This document shows, one piece after another, positions 33,767 through 42,556 of a stretch of 64,000 nucleotides of DNA. The DNA is from UBA1081 sp045535305. Its GTDB lineage: Bacteria; Bacillota; Clostridia; Oscillospirales; Acutalibacteraceae. Position 1 is the first letter of the stretch, and each line of letters starts with the position of its first letter. Location: contig JAZSLJ010000073.1 in NCBI GenBank assembly GCA_045535305.1, positions 124,001 through 188,000 of the forward strand. Reading direction: 5' to 3'. The translations under genes and the position numbers were made by a program. Below the pieces are notes generated by a model. The model was given only the letters and a program-made list of their open reading frames with translations. It was not told the origin of the DNA and made no database searches.

Positions 33767-36700
33767 TATTCAATTGCTTTTAATGATGTAACCATATCAA
33801 TATCCGTCATTTTTCTGTGCATAATCAGATTTACAATTATAGAGAACATTGAGGTAACTATAATTGCAATAAGATATGTGTACCATTCAAGCGTCTGTAC
33901 ATACATTACTGTATCAACGGCGCAGAAAATTATCAGTAATTTGTGTACGAATACACCAAACAGTAGTCCGAAAAGAATACCGAATATGGTGAGTATAATA
34001 TTCTCTCTGTATATATAGGAAGAAACTTCATTGTCGTGGAAACCAAGAACCTTTATTGTTGCAAGCTCTCTGTGGCGTTCTGAAATATTGATACTGCTTA
34101 GGTTGTAAAGAACAATAAATGCAAGCATACCTGCGGCAATAATGAAAATAAGAATTATTACACTCAACACATCAATAACTTCATTAAGAGTGTCTATCGT
34201 ATCTGTAACATATGCAACAGCGTTGATGCTTTCATGTGCCATAAGCTCTGTTGCAAGTGCTGATTTTTTAGTAGCAGAGTTATCACTTGTTGTGTTGTCT
34301 GCAAGGACTGCATCAGAAACATTACCTATTGCATAATTGTAACCTACTGCGTCCTGGAACAGATATTGATATAAGTCCTGTGAGAGGTATACATAGCTAA
34401 ATGTATAGTTTTCTGTAATTCCGGCAATAGGTATGCTGATTTTTTCACCATCCGCGGTTTCAATCCATATACTGTCGCCGATTTTTGTGTCAGTATTATT
34501 GGCAAACTGTTCAGTTATAATAGCACCCGTACTGTCAAGTGTAAGTTTTTCACCTGTTGTTCTGTTCTGCAAATTAATATATTCGGAAATTTTATTTGAA
34601 TCCTTCGGAACAAACAGATAAACATCTTCTGTCTTATCAGTTCTTTCAGATCCGCCTGTTACAGACTGAATGGAAGCGAGCATTAAGCTTGTGATTCTTG
34701 AATCCTTATTGAGTGTTTTCACTATCTCAGAATCATCAGTTTTGCTGTCTGCAAAGACAATCTGTATGTCATAATTTGAAATACCGCCTTCATCGTATTG
34801 TGCCTTCATCAGACCGTTAATAGATGTATAAAGTCCGCAACTTGCGAGTATAAGGGCAGTACATCCGCTGATTCCGAAAACAGTCATGACGAAACGTGTC
34901 TTTTTGCGGAAAAGATTTCTTATAGTTACTTTGCCGGTAAAACTCAGCCTGTTCCATATGAATTTTATTCTTTCAAGAAGAACTCTTTTACCCGGCTTTG
35001 GTGCTTTCGGACGCATAAGAGCAGCTGAGTTCACTCTTAATTCACGAACGGCAGCAATAGCCGCAGGTATAATTGTTGTTGCAACGGAAATGACCATAGC
35101 AAGCAAAATATATGACACCGGGAATTCATATTTGAACATGGGGATTGTAAACATTATTGAATATGCTGTAGAGATTGCGTAGGGGAGTGCGTACAATCCG
35201 ATAAGAATACCTATTAATGCACCGATAATGCTTGCAAAAAGAGCATATATAACATATTTTGTTATAATTGAATTATTGGAGTATCCCATTGCTTTTAAAG
35301 TGCCCATTTGCGTACGCTCTTCTTCGACCATTCTTGACATGGTTGTAAGGCAAACGAGTGCCGCAACTATAAAGAATATCAACGGGAATATATTTGAAAG
35401 CACATTTACGGTGTTAACAGCATTTGTATAGCTTGTGTAGCCGGGTGTATCGTTTCTGTCATAAACATTCCACTTCGCGGTATCTAGCTTTTTGTAAGTA
35501 TCTTTTGCTTTTTCTATTTTGTTTTCTGCAATAGTAAGCTGTTGTTCTGTAGATTTTTTAAGACTGTTATATTGTGTTTTTGCCTGTTCAAGATAAGTAG
35601 GCGCACTTGCAATAACTGTTTTAAGTGTCTCAAGACTGCTGCTTACTGAATTCTGATTTATCATAAGTTCAATCTGAGCGGCTGTGAGTTGTGATTGACT
35701 ACCTTCTATTTTGTTATAAACAGAATTAAGTTCTTCATATGCTGCATCAAGTTTACTGTCAGCATTATTATAGGCATCCTTTGCCGCCGCAAGAATAAGA
35801 GCAGCCTGCTGGCATTGAGAGTAGTATGTATCAAGTGTTGTCTGTGCATCTTTTAACTGTTCTTCGTAAACTGCAAGCTGACTTTTCTGCTGTTCAAGAT
35901 ACGGATTTATAAGTGCAATAGCCTCAGTTGCCATACTTACCGCAGAAAGTGATGAAATTGATGCATATAAGTCCGGATTTATGCTTTGTAAAGTTGCAAG
36001 TACAGATGCGAGTTCACTGGAATCCATTTGTCCGTTCTGAAAAGCTTCAAGGGATGTAAGAATACTGTTTGCCGATTCAATTACCGATTTTGTGGATGTA
36101 ACAAGCTGGCTTGCAGTATTTTTAGCAGTTTGGGCAGAGTTAAGCATAGATTCTACCTGATTATACTGAGTCTGGGCTTCAGTATAATTCTCATACATGT
36201 CCTCTTGTGCTTTTCTTGCCGCTTTGTATTCTTCAAGCATTGTATTATACTTTTCAACAGCGGCATAATATTCTGCTGTGCTGCCGTTGAATTCACCTTC
36301 AGCAAGTCCTAACGCATTTGCAGCTTCATTTACTGCAGCGTTATATGAGCCCTGAGGGTCATCAACATATGATTGGAATAAATCAATCTGCTCCTTGGCT
36401 TCTGCAAGGCTTGTCTGGATAGTATTGTATGCTTCAGTATACTGTTTTTGTCCGTTAATAATCTGTTCGGGAAGTGTTTTCTTTAATAAATCAACGCGAG
36501 TTTTTATAGGCGTCTTGGATGCCTTGCTGATTTTGTCTGCCACAGATGAAACAAGCTGTTTGTATTCGTCAGAATCGGAATTGTATTCATCTGCACCTTT
36601 AACAGTTACATATATTTCACTGTAATAGTCAGATGTGAATGCTGATTCAGGGATATATATGTATGTGCCTATTTTACCGCTGCCTACAAGGCTGTTGCCT

Positions 36701-37314
36701 CGTTCAAACGACAAATAATAAGGAGAAGATATAATACCTACTATTTTAAATTGGGTAACAGCAAGTCCGGATAAATCGGTGTTTGAATCAGCTTCAAGAG
36801 AGATAGTATTGCCGATTTTGAATGAATCGGGTGTTGAAAGTTCGCTTGCATCAACAAGACATTCGTTGCTGTTTTTTGGGTATGAACCTTCAATAAGTGT
36901 AGGTCTGTTGATAAAATTAACATTATCTCCGCCGTAATAATATTCCTGCAGATGTGCAAGGTTTATGCTGTATGCTCTTGTGCTGATTTGTGTACCGTCA
37001 ATATCTATTTCGGGTTTACCGTTTACAAGTACAAGCGCATCTGCGAATTTTGTACCCATTACGCCTTCAACGCCGTCAACTTTTTTAATTGAATCAACAT
37101 CGGTAATAGCAAGACCTATCGGGGATTGGATTCGTAAATCCATAAGATTGTTCGTTTTAAAATATTCATTAACGGTTGTCTGCATAGACGGGCTTGTTGC
37201 TTTCATACCTACAAAAAAGCCTGCGCCCAATGCAACAATCATTATAATTGATATAAATCGTGTAACAGAGTGTCTGATGGTTCGAATTATATCAAGTAAA
37301 AGTGCACTGCTCAT
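33766..37314 (-). CDS. Large FtsX-domain ABC transporter permease with extracellular coiled coil
   Basis: An 1182-residue permease with a MacB/FtsX-like layout. One membrane span is at about 20-38, followed by a large extracellular part. That includes a strongly helical Gln/Ala/Tyr-rich coiled coil at about 275-615. A first FtsX domain with three or more spans is at about 640-765 and a second at about 1045-1180, with LFRKKTRFVMTVFGISG at about 801 preceding a central span. Such proteins couple ATP use in the cytoplasm to work outside (export of peptides or antibiotics, or activation of wall enzymes). Its ATPase is encoded 13 bases upstream. Substrate unknown. Confidence 0.88.
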   Translation of the reverse strand: MSSALLLDIIRTIRHSVTRFISIIMIVALGAGFFVGMKATSPSMQTTVNEYFKTNNLMDLRIQSPIGLAITDVDSIKKVDGVEGVMGTKFADALVLVNGKPEIDIDGTQISTRAYSINLAHLQEYYYGGDNVNFINRPTLIEGSYPKNSNECLVDASELSTPDSFKIGNTISLEADSNTDLSGLAVTQFKIVGIISSPYYLSFERGNSLVGSGKIGTYIYIPESAFTSDYYSEIYVTVKGADEYNSDSDEYKQLVSSVADKISKASKTPIKTRVDLLKKTLPEQIINGQKQYTEAYNTIQTSLAEAKEQIDLFQSYVDDPQGSYNAAVNEAANALGLAEGEFNGSTAEYYAAVEKYNTMLEEYKAARKAQEDMYENYTEAQTQYNQVESMLNSAQTAKNTASQLVTSTKSVIESANSILTSLEAFQNGQMDSSELASVLATLQSINPDLYASISSLSAVSMATEAIALINPYLEQQKSQLAVYEEQLKDAQTTLDTYYSQCQQAALILAAAKDAYNNADSKLDAAYEELNSVYNKIEGSQSQLTAAQIELMINQNSVSSSLETLKTVIASAPTYLEQAKTQYNSLKKSTEQQLTIAENKIEKAKDTYKKLDTAKWNVYDRNDTPGYTSYTNAVNTVNVLSNIFPLIFFIVAALVCLTTMSRMVEEERTQMGTLKAMGYSNNSIITKYVIYALFASIIGALIGILIGLYALPYAISTAYSIMFTIPMFKYEFPVSYILLAMVISVATTIIPAAIAAVRELRVNSAALMRPKAPKPGKRVLLERIKFIWNRLSFTGKVTIRNLFRKKTRFVMTVFGISGCTALILASCGLYTSINGLMKAQYDEGGISNYDIQIVFADSKTDDSEIVKTLNKDSRITSLMLASIQSVTGGSERTDKTEDVYLFVPKDSNKISEYINLQNRTTGEKLTLDSTGAIITEQFANNTDTKIGDSIWIETADGEKISIPIAGITENYTFSYVYLSQDLYQYLFQDAVGYNYAIGNVSDAVLADNTTSDNSATKKSALATELMAHESINAVAYVTDTIDTLNEVIDVLSVIILIFIIAAGMLAFIVLYNLSSINISERHRELATIKVLGFHDNEVSSYIYRENIILTIFGILFGLLFGVFVHKLLIIFCAVDTVMYVQTLEWYTYLIAIIVTSMFSIIVNLIMHRKMTDIDMVTSLKAIE

Positions 37315-37327
37315 TTATAATCCTCCA

Positions 37328-38029
37328 TTACCATTCAATCATATCGACGGAAAGGGGAGTTTCGTTGATTTCAATTCGGTTAACCCTACCGTTTTTCATT
37401 GTAATAACTCTGTCAGCAATCGGAGTGATGGCCTGATTATGAGTAATAATTATAACAGTCATACCTGTTGTATGGCATGTCTGCTGAAGAAGAGAAAGAA
37501 CCTGTTTACCTGTTTCATAGTCCAATGCGCCTGTAGGTTCATCGCATAAAAGAAGCTTGGGATTTTTTGCAAGTGCTCTTGCAATAGCAACACGCTGTTG
37601 TTCACCGCCTGAAAGCTGAGAGGGGAAATTGTTAAGTCTGTCGCCAAGACCGACTTTTTCAAGTACTTTAGCGGGATTTAATGAGTTGTTGCTTATCTGT
37701 GTTGCAAGCTCAACATTTTCAAGTGCTGTAAGGTTGGGTACAAGGTTATAGAACTGGAAAACAAAGCCTACGTCATAACGTCTGTAATCTGTAAGCTTCT
37801 TTTTGTTGTAATTAGTGATTAATTCGCCCGCAATTCTTACTTTACCGTCGTTGCAGTCATCCATACCGCCGAGAATATTCAAAACCGTTGTTTTGCCGGC
37901 ACCGCTTGGGCCAACAATCATGCAAAGCTCTCCTTGTTCAACGTTAAAGGTTACATTGTCAACTGCATTGATAACGATTTCACCCATTCTGTAGCGTTTG
38001 TAAACTGATTCCATTTCAATGAAACTCAT
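37328..38029 (-). CDS. ABC transporter ATPase of the LolD/MacB type
   Basis: A 233-residue ATPase with Walker A GPSGAGKTT, signature LSGGEQQRVAIARAL, Walker B LLLCDEPTGALD and switch histidine in IIITHNQ. The sequence MLLCDEPTGALDYETGKQVLSLL is the typical MacB/LolD form. Partner of the FtsX-domain permease, which follows in the same operon. The stop of the preceding PBP gene lies on the other side, 20 bases away, so all may be one transcript. Confidence 0.93.
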   Translation of the reverse strand: MSFIEMESVYKRYRMGEIVINAVDNVTFNVEQGELCMIVGPSGAGKTTVLNILGGMDDCNDGKVRIAGELITNYNKKKLTDYRRYDVGFVFQFYNLVPNLTALENVELATQISNNSLNPAKVLEKVGLGDRLNNFPSQLSGGEQQRVAIARALAKNPKLLLCDEPTGALDYETGKQVLSLLQQTCHTTGMTVIIITHNQAITPIADRVITMKNGRVNRIEINETPLSVDMIEW

Positions 38030-38049
38030 TATTTTCTTCCTCCGTTTTG

Positions 38050-39423
38050 TTATTTAATTGATTTTTGTAATTTTTGAAGTACATTTGATGCTGCCGTACC
38101 TGCATAATTTAGACCGCTCCCGCTGTTTTCAAGAACAGCAACAACTGCATACGGGAAATTTTCGTCATAAGAAAAACCTGCAAACCAAGCATGAGGCTTT
38201 TCGTTATCTCTTTCTGCCGTTCCTGTTTTTCCGCACATTTTCAGATTACCGAAAAAGTAATCTCCGTAAAAGTCAGAAACTGTTGAACGCATCATGGTTT
38301 TTAGTGTTGCGGCAGTAGATGGATTGATATTTATACCTGAATCTGCAGTCTTTGCCTGATATACATATCTTCCGCTGTCATTTGTAACAGAACTGACAAA
38401 ATATGGTTCATAACAAGTACCGCCGTTTGCGATAGCACACACATAAGTAAGAAATGCGTATGGATTTACAAGTGTTGTAGATTGACCTATACCGGCCCAG
38501 CCTATTTCACTTGAATTGCTTTTTGAGTCAACTCCGAAAGAACCTTTGTAAGATGTTATTCTGTCAGATGTTTTATGAGATTTATCAAGACCTGCCTGTG
38601 AAAAAGCACTATTAAGCGTTTCAGCACCTAATTCATCAGCAATAATTGCAAATGCAACATTACAAGACCTGTTGAGTGCTTGTTCAAAAGTTATTTTTCC
38701 GTGTGTATTATTACACACGATTTTTCCGCCGTCGCTCATGATATGACTGCCGTTACAGGTGAATGAACGAGTAAAAATGTCATCAATATTTTCTATTGCA
38801 GCCATTGCTGTTACAATTTTAAAAACAGAGCCCGGTGTATACAAACCGCCGTACAGTCTGTTTATATAAACACCGTCAAAATCCTTGTTTGTGTCAATAT
38901 CTGCAGGTTTGTTATACATATCATAAGAGGGAGATGTTGCGATACAAACTATTTCACCTGTTTTATAGTTGCATACGGCTATTGTACCTTTGTAAGGTCG
39001 CAACTGTTCATAAGCATAGGCACATAAATCAGCATCAAGAGTTAGATTCAGAGTATTTGAAGAATCCTTATTAAAACCATAAATCAAGCTGTATCCTGAA
39101 AGTTCATTTCTGAAAGTGTCTTGTAAACCGCCGGATATAAAACCTTTATTGTCGCCGATTATATGCATAAAGGCTTTTCTTACAGTTTGATTGTCGCTGT
39201 ATTTTCTTTCGCCGTTAACTGTTGTTGCAAGAATGTTGCCATTGGAATCAACTATGTCGCCTGCGTTTATAAGTATGTTATCTTCGTAAATATGCTGATT
39301 GACTGATTTTAATGCGTAAGTGTTTGCGTTGGTAAACATTGAAAACATCAATAACGCAACAACCGCAAGAAAAAGAGCTGTAACTCCGACTAATAACAGA
39401 ATTCGTTTATTGATTGTTTTCAT
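38050..39423 (-). CDS. Class B penicillin-binding protein (PbpA/FtsI-like transpeptidase)
   Basis: A 457-residue peptidoglycan D,D-transpeptidase with an N-terminal membrane anchor (about 8-30) and a catalytic domain outside the cell. The active-site motifs are present: SVFK with Ser199 and Lys202, SCN (253-255) and KTG (399-401). The dimerisation domain (45-140) is short and there are no PASTA repeats, closest in layout to actinobacterial PbpA. Directly follows the FtsW-like gene with a four-base overlap, so it is the cognate partner of that glycosyltransferase. Confidence 0.92.
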   Translation of the reverse strand: MKTINKRILLLVGVTALFLAVVALLMFSMFTNANTYALKSVNQHIYEDNILINAGDIVDSNGNILATTVNGERKYSDNQTVRKAFMHIIGDNKGFISGGLQDTFRNELSGYSLIYGFNKDSSNTLNLTLDADLCAYAYEQLRPYKGTIAVCNYKTGEIVCIATSPSYDMYNKPADIDTNKDFDGVYINRLYGGLYTPGSVFKIVTAMAAIENIDDIFTRSFTCNGSHIMSDGGKIVCNNTHGKITFEQALNRSCNVAFAIIADELGAETLNSAFSQAGLDKSHKTSDRITSYKGSFGVDSKSNSSEIGWAGIGQSTTLVNPYAFLTYVCAIANGGTCYEPYFVSSVTNDSGRYVYQAKTADSGININPSTAATLKTMMRSTVSDFYGDYFFGNLKMCGKTGTAERDNEKPHAWFAGFSYDENFPYAVVAVLENSGSGLNYAGTAASNVLQKLQKSIK

Positions 39424-40715
39424 CTTTGTTTACCCTCCAATCTGTTACGAGGGGTTTCGGGGTAGGACCTTGAATCTGCCGCTTTGATAAATGCAAGCAA
39501 TCCCCAAGAGCAAATCATACTTGAGCCGCCTCTGCTTACAAAAGGAAGTGTTACACCTGTAAGCGGTAAGAAATCCGTAACACCGAATACATTAAGTGCT
39601 GTTTGCACAATTATCATACCTGCAGCAGCACATGCGGCTATTGTAAAAAATGTAGATCTTGCAAATTTTGCATTGTATGCTGCTGCCAGACAGACACCGG
39701 CAAGACAAGCTACAATAAGAAAGCCCGTAAGCATACCTAATTCTTCACACACAAGACCGAAAATAAGGTCTTCTGTTGCCGCAAAAATTTCTCTGAGATG
39801 CCCGTTACCGATGCCAACGCCAAAAAGACCGCCGCTTGCAGAATAAATCAATGTTCTTGTCTGCTGATAACCGCCGGAATCATACATATGCTCCCATATA
39901 TGCCTGTAACTTGCAAATCTGTTAAGAATGTATGATTTCATAGTAAGTACAAGTATAACGCCTATAACTGCAGCAGTACATACAAGAACTATTGTTCTTA
40001 TATCGCCCGAGCGAAGAAATGCTATGAGAAGAAAAGTTGCAAAATAAATAAGTGCAGTTCCGAAATCGGACATAAGTCCAAGCAAGCCTACACATCCTAC
40101 GGAGAAGAATACATAAGCGGTAAGAGAACGTGATGACTGTAATTTGTCAAGAGTTGCCGCTCCTACATAAATAAACGCAAGTTTAACAAATTCGGAAGGC
40201 TGAACAGAGATTGGACCGATATATATCCAGTTTTTTGCTCCGTTTGTATATGATGCAAAAACGAGGGTAAAAGCAAGCAATGCAAGAGAAATGATTGCCA
40301 TCGGCATTCTTAACACACTTGTTCTTGTTGTGCTTCTCATATACAAAACCATTGCAATATAAACAGCAAGCCCTGCAAATATTGCAATAAACTGAGTTTT
40401 TGTTTTTGAAGGTGAAACGCTTGCTGTAACAAATAAGCTTATTGATGATAACGCAAACGCTATCATTTCAAGGCTTATATGACGGTTTTGCACTACTGCG
40501 AATAAAAAATAATATATCCATTCCGCAATTATGAACGTTGCAAAATAAATAAGGAATTCAGCGAAATATTCATTGTTCTGACTTAATACGCAGTAACTCA
40601 TTATCGCTTGGTATATTGTAAGAAAAAGCATTATGAGCAGACTCATAAGACCGTATAAACTGCCGGGTTTGCCGAAATAAAGTTTAGTATTTTTAGTGGT
40701 TTCCAATCTGCTCAC
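39420..40715 (-). CDS. FtsW/RodA/SpoVE-family peptidoglycan glycosyltransferase
   Basis: SEDS-family lipid II polymerase, 431 residues, about ten membrane spans. SYTNGAKNWIYIGPISVQPSEFVKLAFI holds the NGAxRW-like and QPSEF motifs; SGGLFGVGIGNG and EELGMLTGF are family signatures, and PFVSRGGSSM is the C-terminal motif. Upstream is a membrane FHA protein, downstream the PBP: an FHA-FtsW-PBP set like actinobacterial fhaB-rodA-pbpA, pointing to elongation or septal wall synthesis. Confidence 0.93.
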   Translation of the reverse strand: MSRLETTKNTKLYFGKPGSLYGLMSLLIMLFLTIYQAIMSYCVLSQNNEYFAEFLIYFATFIIAEWIYYFLFAVVQNRHISLEMIAFALSSISLFVTASVSPSKTKTQFIAIFAGLAVYIAMVLYMRSTTRTSVLRMPMAIISLALLAFTLVFASYTNGAKNWIYIGPISVQPSEFVKLAFIYVGAATLDKLQSSRSLTAYVFFSVGCVGLLGLMSDFGTALIYFATFLLIAFLRSGDIRTIVLVCTAAVIGVILVLTMKSYILNRFASYRHIWEHMYDSGGYQQTRTLIYSASGGLFGVGIGNGHLREIFAATEDLIFGLVCEELGMLTGFLIVACLAGVCLAAAYNAKFARSTFFTIAACAAAGMIIVQTALNVFGVTDFLPLTGVTLPFVSRGGSSMICSWGLLAFIKAADSRSYPETPRNRLEGKQR

Positions 40716-40724
40716 CTCACTTTG

Positions 40725-41261
40725 TTATTTTATTTTTTTAGAAGTAGTTGTTTTCTTTTGATTTACAGAAGCATTATTGTTGCTTGTTGCGGTCTTTTTA
40801 TATTTAACTTGACTTTCGGGTGATTGTTTTCGAGTTTTCTGTACAACGTGTTGTCTTGTTGTAACTGCGGTAGAGTAAAAAACATATTTTTTACTGCCGA
40901 AATTAATTGTATCCCCATCATTGAGTAGTGCTTTTTTTTCAATTTTTTTGCCGTTTACAAGTACACCCGATGTAGAGTTTGTGTCAAATATTGTCCAGCC
41001 GTTTTTTCTTTTTGATAATACTGCATGGAATCGTGATACTGAAGCGTCAGCAATAACAAAATCACAGGCCTTTGCTCTGCCTATTGATGTTTCAGACTGG
41101 CTGATGTCAATAATATGGCCGCTTGATGCTTCAACAAGACTTGCTCTTATAGTTCGTTTTGCAGGCTTTATAAATAAAGAGATAACTGAAGCCAGTAAGA
41201 CAAATGCTAAAAGCGCAAATAATATTACCTGTATAAAAAAACTGTTATATTCAATGGGCAT
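40725..41261 (-). CDS. Membrane-anchored FHA-domain protein
   Basis: A 178-residue protein that binds phosphothreonine peptides. The N-terminal membrane span (about 8-32) is followed by an FHA domain at about 45-130 with SIGRAK, SRFHAVL and DTNSTSGVLVNG, all conserved contact motifs. The tail is Lys/Ser/Thr/Gln-rich. The ATG at 41259-41261 follows AGGTGA by five bases; the longer frame to 41324 would include the promoter. It begins the wall cluster and may recruit it to a phosphorylated division factor; no kinase is adjacent. Confidence 0.88.
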   Translation of the reverse strand: MPIEYNSFFIQVILFALLAFVLLASVISLFIKPAKRTIRASLVEASSGHIIDISQSETSIGRAKACDFVIADASVSRFHAVLSKRKNGWTIFDTNSTSGVLVNGKKIEKKALLNDGDTINFGSKKYVFYSTAVTTRQHVVQKTRKQSPESQVKYKKTATSNNNASVNQKKTTTSKKIK

Positions 41262-41295
41262 TGACATCACCTCACTATACGACATAATCACAAAT

Positions 41296-41324
41296 ATTAT
41301 ATTATTTTTTTTAATAAAAGTCAA
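41296..41324 (-). promoter_or_regulatory. Promoter of the FHA-FtsW-PBP cluster
   Basis: Minus-strand TTGACT (41319-41324), 17 bases, perfect TATAAT (41296-41301), about 35 bases before the FHA start. Confidence 0.75.
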
Positions 41325-41361
41325 TCTATATATTAAATATTTAATTACCTTATAATAGTTA

Positions 41362-41391
41362 TTGACTTAATGTATAAAAAAGTTGTATAAT
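41362..41391 (+). promoter_or_regulatory. Promoter of galM
   Basis: TTGACT (41362-41367), 18 bases, TATAAT (41386-41391), then AAAGG about 15 bases before the ATG at 41421. Confidence 0.65.
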
Positions 41392-41420
41392 TACTTAAAA
41401 ATTGTAAAGGATGAAAAAAT

Positions 41421-42470
41421 ATGTCAATATCAATATCGGATTTCGGCATTCTTGCTGATGGCAGAAAAATCGAAAAGTATACCATAACAAACTCTAAAGG
41501 TTTATCAATATCTGTTATAACTTACGGTGCCACTCTTTTAACTGCATCAGTTCCCGACAAAAACGGTGAATTTAAAGATGTTCTTGTTGGCTTTGACGAT
41601 TTACTTGGATGCGTTGAGCGTACAGATTATCAGGGGGTTATTGTTGGCCCTTACGCAAACAGAATAGGAAATTCTGAATTTAACATTGACGGAATAAAAT
41701 ATAAACTGAATTCAAATGAAAATCAGGTTACTTGCCTTCATTCATGCGGCGAGTTTAATACTGCTGTATGGGCTGCTAAAATTGCAGGGGAGTCAACTGT
41801 AGAATTTGAATATACGAGCCCCGACGGTTTAAACGGTTTTCCCGGAAATGTTGCAGTATCCGTAAAGTATACATTAACAGATGAAAATGAAATCAAACTT
41901 GAATATTCAGCAGTTTCAGATAAAAAGACAGTGTTAAATCTTACAAACCACGTTTACTTTAATCTTAACGGTTATGATTCAGAAACAATTCTCGACCATA
42001 CTATGTTTATCAATGCTGATTATTATACACCTGTTGTCGATTCATTAAGTATTCCTACAGGTGAAATTGCTCCTGTGGAAAATACACCCTTCGATTTTAG
42101 AAAAGCTCAAAGAATCGGCGACAGAATTGATGATGATTTTGATCAGCTCAATTATACCGGCGGTTATGACCATAATTTCTGCATTAACGGTTATGATGGT
42201 ACACTTAAAACAGCTGCAGTTGCATATGACCCTGCAAGCGGCAGAAAGCTTGAGGTGTTAACAGATCTTCCCGGTGTTCAGTTTTATGCGGGTAATTTCT
42301 TAAAAGGTACATTGGGTAAAGATGGCAAGCCCATGAACAAAAGAAGCGGATTCTGCCTTGAAACACAGTATTATCCCGATACACCTAATCATGCTAATTT
42401 TCCGCAGTGTACATATGATGCAGGCGAAAAATATCAAACTGTAACAGTTTTTAAATTTTCTGTTGAATAA
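41421..42470 (+). CDS. galM: Aldose 1-epimerase (galactose mutarotase)
   Basis: Interconverts alpha and beta forms of glucose or galactose, feeding the Leloir pathway. The 349 residues include GANRIGNSEFNIDG-like PYANRIGNSEF, the catalytic histidine in LTNHVYFNLNG and YDHNFCING, and the catalytic glutamate in GFCLETQYYPDTPNH. Cytoplasmic; no signal peptide. It stands alone with its own promoter. Confidence 0.94.
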   Translation: MSISISDFGILADGRKIEKYTITNSKGLSISVITYGATLLTASVPDKNGEFKDVLVGFDDLLGCVERTDYQGVIVGPYANRIGNSEFNIDGIKYKLNSNENQVTCLHSCGEFNTAVWAAKIAGESTVEFEYTSPDGLNGFPGNVAVSVKYTLTDENEIKLEYSAVSDKKTVLNLTNHVYFNLNGYDSETILDHTMFINADYYTPVVDSLSIPTGEIAPVENTPFDFRKAQRIGDRIDDDFDQLNYTGGYDHNFCINGYDGTLKTAAVAYDPASGRKLEVLTDLPGVQFYAGNFLKGTLGKDGKPMNKRSGFCLETQYYPDTPNHANFPQCTYDAGEKYQTVTVFKFSVE

Positions 42471-42495
42471 ATGTTGTATTATTGGTAAATTTCTA

Positions 42496-42524
42496 TTGCA
42501 AATTTAATGTAGTTAGTATATAAT
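42496..42524 (+). promoter_or_regulatory. Promoter of the dockerin protein gene
   Basis: TTGCAA (42496-42501), 17 bases, TATAAT (42519-42524), followed by TAGGAGG before the ATG at 42557. Confidence 0.65.
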
Positions 42525-42556
42525 TACTTTGTATAAATAGTAGGAGGTACCGCCTT

